Positions 1-5,983 of a stretch of 8,539 nucleotides of DNA are shown one piece after another. The notes under the pieces were generated by a model that ran no database searches, had not been told where the DNA came from, and was given only the letters and a program-made list of their open reading frames with translations. Within the stretch, counting starts at the first letter, position 1. Each line of letters starts with the position of its first letter. Location: the NCBI GenBank assembly GCA_937969485.1, contig CALBVQ010000202.1:1-8539 (forward strand), written 5' to 3'. The stretch comes from an uncultured Saprospiraceae bacterium (GTDB lineage Bacteria; Bacteroidota; Bacteroidia; Chitinophagales; Saprospiraceae). The translations under genes and the position numbers were made by a program.

Positions 1-359
1 ACCAAAGGTTACCTTTTTTTCTCGCTCTGTTCAGTGGCTTTCCTTGCTCATACACTTGACTCCATTACGCTGAAATTTCGTGATTTCTTAACGAAATTGA
101 GCAAAGGCTGTACCTTTTTTTATTCATTACTCATTCGATCAGAATTATGTATTAGAACATTTATTATTTCTTGAACTTCCTGTAAAGTATAGCGCTTTGC
201 TAGTTTTTACTCAATCAATCTTACTGCATATTTCGTATTAAAGTAATGCAGATTGTTGCATTTTTCCTTTTGGCTTGACCCAAAAGAAAGAAAAACTCAA
301 GGCTGGTGCTAGCAATTTCTAAAATCACTGCATTCCAGCTATTCCGTCAAAACTCGCTG
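1..359 (+). repeat. Long intergenic repeat, copy 1 of a tandem pair
   Basis: This copy matches bases 382-736 at about 95% identity by eye. The first 108 bases of the two copies are identical; the rest differ by about a dozen substitutions and a net 4-base indel near 109-130. Several inverted repeats are visible. AAAGGT-T-ACCTTT lies at about 4-16. An 8-bp perfect stem pairs AATTTCGT (74-81) with ACGAAATT (91-98) and is extended by GCT (69-71) with AGC (100-102). AATGCA pairs with TGCATT around 245-262. CTTTTGG (267-273) pairs with CCAAAAG (280-286). No reading frame is kept between the copies, so it is non-coding. The copy starts at base 1, so its true left end is unknown. Cytophagales-type genomes carry dispersed intergenic repeats with a similar CTTTTGG-CTTGAC-CCAAAAG core; that link is from memory, not a search. 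Confidence 0.9.
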
Positions 360-381
360 AATCATCCTGCTTATTTTTAGC

Positions 382-736
382 ACCAAAGGTTACCTTTTTT
401 TCTCGCTCTGTTCAGTGGCTTTCCTTGCTCATACACTTGACTCCATTACGCTGAAATTTCGTGATTTCTTAACGAAATTGAGCAAAGGCCACATCTTTTT
501 TCATTTCTCATTCGATCAGAATTATGTATTAGAACATTTATTATTTCTTGAACTTCCTGTAAAATATAGCACTTGGTTAGTTTTTACTCAATCAATCTTA
601 CTGCATATTTCGTATCAAAGTAATGCAGATTGTTGCATTTTTCCTTTTGGCTTGACCCAAAAGAAAGAAAAACTCAAGGCTGGTGCTAGCAATTTCTAAA
701 ATCACTGCATGTCAGCTATGCCGTCAAAACTCGCTG
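382..736 (+). repeat. Long intergenic repeat, copy 2 of a tandem pair
   Basis: This is the second copy of the unit at 1-359, separated from it by a 22-base spacer (360-381). The similarity stops abruptly after the shared AACTCGCTG at 728-736. The stem-loops of copy 1 recur here: AATTTCGT/ACGAAATT at 455-462 and 472-479, and CTTTTGG/CCAAAAG at 644-650 and 657-663. The small TAGCGCTTTGCTA hairpin of copy 1 (189-201) is degraded here to TAGCACTTGGTTA (567-579). A 94-codon reading frame runs through 415-699, but it is not preserved in copy 1 and resembles no protein I know. High identity points to recent duplication or to copy correction. Confidence 0.9.
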
Positions 737-1044
737 GTTGAGCTCGTAATAGATAGTTTAGTGCATATTGTAGGTCAAAATAAATAATGACCTATTGCAA
801 CTAAATGTGTGAATATAACCTTAGTTGAAATACCAATTCTGTCTTAGGATTACGATATCGATTTGTTTTGTTTGGGAGGCGATCAGCAGATAGGGCAGAT
901 CAATTTACGATCTTAGAAGAAGCACAACATGTCAATGTTCTAAGTTAGAGAACGTCGAAAGTTGATGGGAAAGCTAAGGCCGAAAATTGATACATTAGCG
1001 TAAATATGATTAACATTTTAACACTCCAACAATGAGACTAATTT
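737..1044. other. Intergenic gap with no recognisable gene
   Basis: This stretch between the tandem repeats and the SWIM gene shows no reading frame with a believable start and no clear Bacteroidota promoter (TTTG about 19 bases before TAnnTTTG). It holds two small inverted repeats: TAGGTCA/TGACCTA (771-794), and GTTCT/AGAAC (937-953, 7-base loop). A frame open from about 837 to a TAG near 946 has no start codon in a sensible place and resembles nothing I know. The promoter of the SWIM gene should lie here but I cannot place it. Confidence 0.6.
771..794. repeat. Perfect 7-bp inverted repeat
   Basis: TAGGTCA (771-777) and TGACCTA (788-794) form a perfect 7-bp stem around a 10-base A/T loop. 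It is not followed by a T-run, so it does not look like an intrinsic terminator. It lies about 250 bases upstream of the SWIM gene, far for a simple operator. A protein-binding dyad or another decayed intergenic repeat are both possible. Confidence 0.5.
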
Positions 1045-1338
1045 ATGAAATATAGCTACCAAGGTTTTTTTGACTTACCTACACTTACACGTGCTTATCG
1101 ATATGCAAATGAGAAACGTATAAGTGAGCTTGTACTAGATAAAGACAATGTCAGTGCCATGGTAGACGGTAGCAGAAACTACGGTGTTTCTATGCAATTT
1201 GAAGATGGGAAATTAGTAAAAGCTACTTGTAATTGTCCTTTGGAAAACGGAAAATGCAAACACGCAGCTGCAATCCTCATCTATCTTGACGAACAGGAGA
1301 TCAAAAAAATGGAACAGTTCCAGAAAAATAACAAATGA
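1045..1338 (+). CDS. Stand-alone SWIM zinc-finger protein
   Basis: This is a 97-residue protein. Its C-terminal half carries a SWIM zinc-binding motif, CxC-x6-CxH, with C62, C64, C71 and H73 as predicted ligands, followed by a hydrophobic helix (about 74-82) and a charged Lys/Glu tail. The N-terminal 60 residues fit the usual SWIM context: a helix near 13-25, then beta strands ending in a DGKLVKAT-like strand before the first cysteine. SWIM domains are known in SWI2/SNF2 ATPases, MuDR-type transposases and MEKK1, where they are thought to bind DNA or protein. In bacteria they often form the N-terminal part of SNF2-type proteins; here the domain stands alone with no helicase next to it. The protein is probably cytoplasmic. 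ATG 1045 is used because no longer in-frame start fits. The gene appears monocistronic. Domain call firm, function unknown. Confidence 0.85.
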   Translation: MKYSYQGFFDLPTLTRAYRYANEKRISELVLDKDNVSAMVDGSRNYGVSMQFEDGKLVKATCNCPLENGKCKHAAAILIYLDEQEIKKMEQFQKNNK

Positions 1339-1347
1339 TGGAATCGT

Positions 1348-1408
1348 AAAAAAAAAGCTTGAGAATAAGCTGAAAAATTTTCGTTTTTCCACAAATTCTC
1401 AAGCTTTT
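1348..1408 (-). terminator. Long bidirectional intrinsic terminator between convergent genes
   Basis: A perfect 14-bp stem (1353-1366 with 1395-1408, core AAGCTTGAGAAT/ATTCTCAAGCTT) encloses a 28-base loop. The loop contains a second small stem, GAAAAA (1372-1377) with TTTTTC (1384-1389). Nine A residues at 1348-1356 flank the left arm, so read on the minus strand the hairpin is followed by a T9 run: a classic intrinsic terminator for the kelch gene, whose stop is about 145 bases upstream on that strand. In the plus direction the right arm ends in only TTTT, so it may also stop the SWIM transcript, less efficiently. Confidence 0.8.
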
Positions 1409-1553
1409 AAGAACAGTAATCTTTGGGGCTAAACCAGCTGATATTTATATTGTCGCATATTTCCTTCCGCAAACTATAATTCATTCGTAGGCTACTGTGC
1501 AAAACATCAATCTTGATTCCTCAATCATACAGGCTTTAAGCCCAAAAAACGTC

Positions 1554-2750
1554 CTACATTTTAGTGAATTTCTTCACTCCTGAACGATCTCCTATTTTGA
1601 ATTCAATTACATATGTTCCTATAGGAAAACCAGAAATATTGATTGCCTCAGTTGTTGATTGCGTGTGCAATGTCTTACCTGTAATATCAGTAATTTCAAT
1701 TGATACATTATTCGTCTCTCCTCTATATTCTACTTGTATAAAGTCGGTAGCTGGATTAGGATATACTTCGAAACTCACATCACCTTCTTCAGTGCTAACA
1801 GGAGGGCTCAATTCGTAAGAATATGCTTCGTCTACATATTGGTAGCCAAGATCTGGGACCAATGTCTGTCCATTGATCAAGTATACCTTATTGTCTATTA
1901 CGAAAGATGAAGGTGCCCATCTAGACGTACTAGGATGTTCTGGCAATTCTGTCCAAGAATCTGCGATAGGATCATATTCCCAAAATTCTCCAGTCTCCAT
2001 TGAACTGTGATCCATACCGTCTCCACTAAGAATATATCCTTTGCCACCATATGCAAATTGAGTACCAGCCACACGTCCTTCAGCTGGCAAACTTGCCATT
2101 TCATCCCACACGTCAGTCGCCGAATCGTATCTATACCATTCTGAATAAATAGATTGTCCATGACCGAATCCCGCATAGTGGTAATCTCCTATAGAAAACT
2201 GATACGGATGATGACGAACTACACTCGGTAAATCAGCGATCTGATTCCATTCCTGTGTAACTATATCGTACATCCAAAAATCCTTTAAATTCCCATTTGC
2301 ACTTCCTCCCATTCCCACAATCAATTTATCATTGGTAATTGTCAATGCTGGGTGAAATCTAGGAGTTCCAGGGCAAGACGGCAATTGCGTCCATTCATCA
2401 GTAACTGGATCATATACCCATAAATCTGCTAAAGGCACATTAGAAATTCCAAAACCGAAATATGCCTTACCATTATACACCTCACCAATACCAAACCCTC
2501 TAGCGGCTCCAGGAAAGTCATCTTTCTGAGTCCATTCGTCAGCGACTGGATCGTAACTATAAAAAGATTTGGAAAAATTATCATCCGGAGCAGTAGTACC
2601 TGTTACAATGTAACCTGTACCATCGATACCGAAACCAAAACTATGATGTGATCTAAAATCTTCAGGCATTGAAGATATTTGCGTCCATTGAGACGATAAT
2701 ATTGTTACAGATAAAAAGAGAAGTAAAAAAGTAGATATTGATAACCTCAT
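1554..2750 (-). CDS. Secreted kelch-repeat beta-propeller protein with T9SS C-terminal sorting domain
   Basis: A 398-residue exported protein. Residues 1-20 form a Sec signal peptide (short basic start, then a Leu/Ile-rich core). The body has kelch repeats, each ending in a YDxxxxxW signature: residues 66-73, 113-120, 161-168, 208-215 and 259-266. Glycine pairs precede several of them. A sixth blade (about 269-315) lacks the terminal Trp signature, while the mature N-terminus QWTQ (21-24) looks like a missing blade end; this suggests a six-bladed propeller closed by the N-terminal strand. Residues about 326-398 form a type A T9SS sorting domain: YPNPATD (330-336), an ITDITGK strand, GTYVIEF and a basic KKFTKM end. 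The protein should cross the outer membrane by T9SS and be anchored or released. Ligand or activity is unknown; kelch propellers may be binding modules or enzymes. Single gene, divergent from the receptor operon. Confidence 0.9.
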   Translation of the reverse strand: MRLSISTFLLLFLSVTILSSQWTQISSMPEDFRSHHSFGFGIDGTGYIVTGTTAPDDNFSKSFYSYDPVADEWTQKDDFPGAARGFGIGEVYNGKAYFGFGISNVPLADLWVYDPVTDEWTQLPSCPGTPRFHPALTITNDKLIVGMGGSANGNLKDFWMYDIVTQEWNQIADLPSVVRHHPYQFSIGDYHYAGFGHGQSIYSEWYRYDSATDVWDEMASLPAEGRVAGTQFAYGGKGYILSGDGMDHSSMETGEFWEYDPIADSWTELPEHPSTSRWAPSSFVIDNKVYLINGQTLVPDLGYQYVDEAYSYELSPPVSTEEGDVSFEVYPNPATDFIQVEYRGETNNVSIEITDITGKTLHTQSTTEAINISGFPIGTYVIEFKIGDRSGVKKFTKM

Positions 2751-2905
2751 AGAAGTTGATTTGATTTTTAATAATTAGAAATCGCAAGATATACCAATTT
2801 ACCATTACACCTTCGGACTTTCGATTGATATATCGTGGAAATGACTTTTCAAAGATGAAACGCAGAGAACAGCTTCTAGTTTTGTCAGCTTAGAGGCTTC
2901 TATAG

Positions 2906-2990
2906 CCGAAAAATGCATTAATACCAATTATGGGCTCAAACTGCTTCGATAATGGGAACTTCCAACTCAATTGATGCTCGCTGTGATGGT
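2906..2990 (-). repeat. Dispersed intergenic repeat, element A (inverted partner at 7961-8048)
   Basis: Read on the minus strand this segment matches 7961-8048 on the plus strand, about 55 of 71 bases by eye with short gaps. The strongest block is GTTCCCATTATCnAAGCA, preceded in both by ACCATCA and GAGCATCAA and followed by a GGTAT block. It ends with TAATGCATTTTTCGG, a motif repeated in the plus orientation at 3063-3077 and 3235-3249. No frame is conserved, so it is probably a non-coding dispersed repeat or a decayed mobile-element fragment. Confidence 0.75.
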
Positions 2991-3045
2991 GACCACGCCT
3001 GCGCTTCAAAAGAACTGTTGAGCTCCTATTCTCCTTGCATTGTAA

Positions 3046-3083
3046 CTCTCATGACGAAAATCTAATGCATATTTCGGGTTGAA
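3046..3083 (+). repeat. Direct repeat, left copy (TAATGCATnnTTCGG motif)
   Basis: This 38-base segment matches 3218-3255 at 33 of 38 positions, offset exactly 172 bases. The core is ACGAAAA, then TAATGCAT (3063-3070) and TTCGGGTT (3073-3080). CGAAA and TTTCG can pair as a small stem around TAATGCAT. The same motif occurs inverted at 2906-2920, so the inverted pair 2906-3077 also brackets 172 bases. Confidence 0.8.
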
Positions 3084-3132
3084 CTACCAATGAAATATGA
3101 GTTTTCATGAATGAGGCATAGCATCGCTATTA

Positions 3133-3207
3133 TGACTAAGTGAAAATTAGCGAAGCGCTATATTTCGCAGGAAGTTCGAGACGTAATAAATTTTCCAATT
3201 GATAAGT
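3133..3207 (-). repeat. Diverged inverted third copy of part of the 1-736 repeat
   Basis: Read on the minus strand, these 75 bases align without gaps to 143-217 and 520-594, with about 59 of 75 identities to the first copy by eye. The shared blocks include ATTTATTA, GAACTTCCTG and TATAGCGCTT, then GCTA and TTTT. The centre, TAGCG-AAG-CGCTA (3148-3160), is a perfect small hairpin; it pairs further with TAGC and TCGCTA at 3119-3129. This links the long tandem repeat at the window start to the receptor's upstream region and shows that the family is dispersed and old as well as locally duplicated. Confidence 0.75.
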
Positions 3208-3217
3208 TGGGTTCATG

Positions 3218-3255
3218 CTCTCCTCACGAAAACCTAATGCATAATTCGGGTTTAA
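3218..3255 (+). repeat. Direct repeat, right copy (TAATGCATnnTTCGG motif)
   Basis: This is the partner of 3046-3083 (33 of 38 identical), with core TAATGCAT at 3235-3242 and TTCGGGTT at 3245-3252. Its right end runs into the dyad at 3252-3269 and sits only 29 bases before the receptor start codon, so a repeat copy forms the immediate promoter region of that operon or has inserted into it. Confidence 0.8.
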
Positions 3256-3269
3256 TTGGTGTCAATTAA
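3252..3269. promoter_or_regulatory. Perfect 7-4-7 dyad just upstream of the receptor gene
   Basis: TTAATTG (3252-3258) and CAATTAA (3263-3269) are a perfect inverted repeat around GTGT, ending 14 bases before ATG 3284. The position would suit an operator overlapping the promoter, or a hairpin in the mRNA leader that hides the start region. Directly after it TATCTTGG (3271-3278) is one base off the Bacteroidota -7 consensus TAnnTTTG, but it lies too close to the ATG for a normal leader. Function is inference only. Confidence 0.4.
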
Positions 3270-3283
3270 TTATCTTGGACCAA

Positions 3284-5983
3284 ATGATTCAATTTGTAAA
3301 ATTTCTAATACTCTTTATTTTTCTTACAGCCCCTTGTTTGGGCATAAGCCAAACACCCAATTCAGCTTACCAAAAAGAGCTAAGTCTTACGTTACGGAAC
3401 GAAACACTTATTCAAGTTCTATATGATCTTGAGCAAAAGTCTGAGGTGAAATTCATGTTTTCTCCATCAACTATTCCTTACTTCGCAATTGACAAAGACT
3501 TCAGTAATGAGACAATCTTAACCATTGTCAGAGAGCTTACAAATGGATCTTTGATAGAGGTCGTTGTCTATGACGATAATACAATTATCCTTGTAGAAAC
3601 GTCAAATAAGAACAGAAGTAACATAATCAATATAAGGGATAAGTGGCAAGATGGCACATATAGCTACCCTATCTTAGATGAACAAAAAGATATTTTCTAC
3701 TCTTCGATCACCAATCTTGAATTGATAGACAAAGACAGTGGAGATGGAGTTGTAGGAGCCCTAATATTTAATCAAGATACTTCATATAGCCTCGGTAGTG
3801 ATGCCGAAGGAAAAGTCTACATCCAAAATATTGGTGAAAACGACAGCATCTACATTCGCTACCTTGGGTATCAAGATATACGGCTTATAAAAGACGCTAA
3901 TGCAGCTCCTATCTCCAAAATCGTTATGGAGAGAAGAAGTCTAAATCTTAATGCAATTCAAATCTCAGCTAAATCTTCAAAAGCCAAACTTCAAGAGACC
4001 AAGATTGGCGTCACTTCACTTACCACAGCTCAACTTGAAAGTATTCCCCAGGTAACCGGAGAAAAAGATTTACTGAAGTCACTTGAAATCCTACCTGGTG
4101 TTACTACAAGTGGCGAACTTAGTGGTGGAATTAATGTTCGAGGTGGCAGAATTGATGAAAGTCTTATTCTTTTTAATGACGCCATCATTTTCAACCCTAC
4201 TCACGTAGTGGGTTTCATATCAGGCTTTAATGCGGATATAATAGAATCTGCTGAACTATACAAGGGCTATGTAGCACCTGAATTTGGTAACCGCTCTAGC
4301 GCTGTCCTTGATATGAATGGAAGTTATGGAGCTGACAAAATGCGGGTAAATGCAGCCTTGGGGACAAGTCAACTGAAAGGAAGTATCGAAGGACCAATAG
4401 GAAAAAAGGCAACATACGCTCTTTCCGCAAGAGGTAGTTTTAGCGACTATATTTTGAACGCAACTGGTATCCCAGAATTACGAAAATCATCCGCTAATTT
4501 TTATGACGTGTATGCTGCAACAAGTTACAAACTAGGCAATCGGCATAAACTCTTATTCAGCTCATACTACAGCGATGATTCTTTTATTTATAACGAACAA
4601 TACGGATTCGAGTGGAATAATTTCTTTGTGAACGGCACATATGAATCACGGTGGAGTGACAAACTATTTTCCTCCATTAGCCTCACCAACGGTTCTTACC
4701 AAAATCGTCAATTTACATTTGATCCAGGGAGTTCTTATACATATAATAATGCCATCAATTATGTAAAGGCTGCCGCCAAAATAAATCGATACTTCGGTGA
4801 AGAAAGCTATTTATCGGGAGGCATAGAAGCCATCAACTACAATACAACACCTGAGATTTTAGAGCCATTCCTAGATGGAAGTGCGATTGTCAAGGCTGAA
4901 ACACCTAGAAATGGATCCATTAGCTTAGCGCCATTTTTAGTGGGTAAGTGGAAAATCAATTCGCTTGTTCAAGTGGAAGGTGGAGTTCGCTATTCCAACT
5001 ATTTCGCAGCAGGCCAACATATAGTACATGAGTATGAGTCTGATTTACCAGAAGAAAACACAATAAGTTCGACGAAAGATATCGCACAAGGTGAAATATT
5101 TCATCGTTCAGCAATATTAGAGCCCAGAGCTAGCGTAAACTTTCAATTACTTAATCGCTTGTCACTAAAATTAGGTTACGGGAAGCTCTCACAAAACGCA
5201 CAACTCGTTCGACTAGCCAACACTTCAATTCCAACAGACCTTTGGATTTTTTCCAATCAATACATCGATCCACGAATAGTCAACCAATACTCGAGTGGGC
5301 TCTTTTGGTTGAATCACAAAGAAAACTTGAATATTTCTACCAGTGTATTTACAAAACGGACTTCAAGCTTTTTCGTGTTGAAGGACTTTCCTACAATCAT
5401 TGGTAACCCACACCTAGAAACTGAACTTTTGGCGGCAGCCGCCAGATCATATGGAATCGAATTCCAACTAGAATACAATACTCCGAAATGGAACCTATTT
5501 ACAGCGTACAGTTACTCCAAGTCACAATTTCAATCCAATGACCAACGAGGAATAATAAATCGGGGGGAGTGGTATAATGGAGATATCGACATTCCACATC
5601 AACTGAATATCCTTGCAACCTATAAGCTCGCCCAAGCGATAAAATTCAACTCTGCTTTAACATATAAGTCGGGAAGACCAATCACAGCACCCATAGGCGG
5701 CGCACCAATTGACGGTGTGTTGATTCCCTTGTTTGGCGACAGAAACCAATTCAGAATTCCATCATACTTCCGGATGGATCTTACTATGAATATGGATTTA
5801 CGCAAATTGAAAAACAAAGGATTAAGAAGTAACTTCACAGCAGGTTTTTATAATATTACAGGTAACCAAAACGCTTTTAATGTGTTTTTCAGAACAAGTG
5901 ATATAGGAACTTTGGAGTCGTATAAATTTTCGGTAATAGGTCAAGCTATTCCAAGTATCAGCTGGAACATAATCATAGACTAA
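3284..5983 (+). CDS. TonB-dependent outer-membrane receptor with STN domain
   Basis: An 899-residue outer-membrane receptor, counted from ATG 3284. An in-frame TTG at 3275 would add three residues; ATG is preferred because the signal peptide (1 to about 23, rich in Leu/Ile/Phe) follows it directly. Domains in order: STN (secretin/TonB short N-terminal) about 30-106; a carboxypeptidase-regulatory-like beta-sandwich about 146-220, with a YLGYQD-type end; the plug about 235-347, with LLKSLEILPGV, GGINVRGGRIDESLILFND and FGNRSSAVLD, typical of the family; then a 22-strand-type barrel to the C-terminus. It would import an unidentified ligand using TonB/ExbBD energy. The STN domain is known in FecA-like receptors that signal to FecR-type anti-sigma factors; none is encoded here. 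The partner is DUF4249, not SusD, which argues against a canonical glycan (Sus) locus. Overlaps the next gene by one base. No frameshift seen. Confidence 0.93.
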   Translation: MIQFVKFLILFIFLTAPCLGISQTPNSAYQKELSLTLRNETLIQVLYDLEQKSEVKFMFSPSTIPYFAIDKDFSNETILTIVRELTNGSLIEVVVYDDNTIILVETSNKNRSNIINIRDKWQDGTYSYPILDEQKDIFYSSITNLELIDKDSGDGVVGALIFNQDTSYSLGSDAEGKVYIQNIGENDSIYIRYLGYQDIRLIKDANAAPISKIVMERRSLNLNAIQISAKSSKAKLQETKIGVTSLTTAQLESIPQVTGEKDLLKSLEILPGVTTSGELSGGINVRGGRIDESLILFNDAIIFNPTHVVGFISGFNADIIESAELYKGYVAPEFGNRSSAVLDMNGSYGADKMRVNAALGTSQLKGSIEGPIGKKATYALSARGSFSDYILNATGIPELRKSSANFYDVYAATSYKLGNRHKLLFSSYYSDDSFIYNEQYGFEWNNFFVNGTYESRWSDKLFSSISLTNGSYQNRQFTFDPGSSYTYNNAINYVKAAAKINRYFGEESYLSGGIEAINYNTTPEILEPFLDGSAIVKAETPRNGSISLAPFLVGKWKINSLVQVEGGVRYSNYFAAGQHIVHEYESDLPEENTISSTKDIAQGEIFHRSAILEPRASVNFQLLNRLSLKLGYGKLSQNAQLVRLANTSIPTDLWIFSNQYIDPRIVNQYSSGLFWLNHKENLNISTSVFTKRTSSFFVLKDFPTIIGNPHLETELLAAAARSYGIEFQLEYNTPKWNLFTAYSYSKSQFQSNDQRGIINRGEWYNGDIDIPHQLNILATYKLAQAIKFNSALTYKSGRPITAPIGGAPIDGVLIPLFGDRNQFRIPSYFRMDLTMNMDLRKLKNKGLRSNFTAGFYNITGNQNAFNVFFRTSDIGTLESYKFSVIGQAIPSISWNIIID

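Larger units (their letters stand above)
2751..3283. other. Repeat-rich divergent intergenic region
   Basis: This 533-base gap separates the starts of the kelch gene and the receptor gene, so it must hold both promoters, but no clear TTTG/TAnnTTTG pair is visible on either strand. Most of 2906-3269 is made of intergenic repeats. They include a copy of the element also found at 7961-8048, a 38-base direct repeat, an inverted relative of the 1-736 repeat, and a dyad just before the receptor start. No protein-coding frame is credible. The part nearest the kelch start (2751-2905) shows nothing I recognise. Confidence 0.65.

Noticed and set aside
415..699. 94-codon open frame inside the second repeat copy
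   Set aside because: The matching frame is broken by the indel in the 96%-like first copy, the peptide resembles no protein, and the DNA is a dispersed non-coding repeat.
1..736. Tandem repeats as a CRISPR array or integron attC sites
   Set aside because: The units are about 355 bp with only two copies, with no short repeat/unique spacer pattern and no cas genes. The typical attC inverted core sites and cassette genes are not seen.
837..946. Open frame upstream of the SWIM gene as a broken gene remnant
   Set aside because: It has no sensible start codon, the translation is not recognisable, and 36 codons open is expected by chance.
1564..1818. Frames opposite or inside the kelch gene (also 1898-2176)
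   Set aside because: They overlap a complete, well-supported kelch/T9SS gene and have no domain or start context of their own.
2906..3255. An insertion sequence with transposase
   Set aside because: No transposase frame or fragment is visible. Only short repeat motifs are present, so at most a non-autonomous or decayed element.
3275..3283. TTG at 3275 as the receptor start
   Set aside because: ATG 3284 is three codons later and places the signal peptide directly at the N-terminus. A TTG start would need extra support.
5620..5838. Frames antisense to or within the receptor and DUF4249 genes (also 6125-6463 and 6401-6610)
   Set aside because: They lie wholly inside strong coding genes and their translations show no protein-like features beyond shadow coding.
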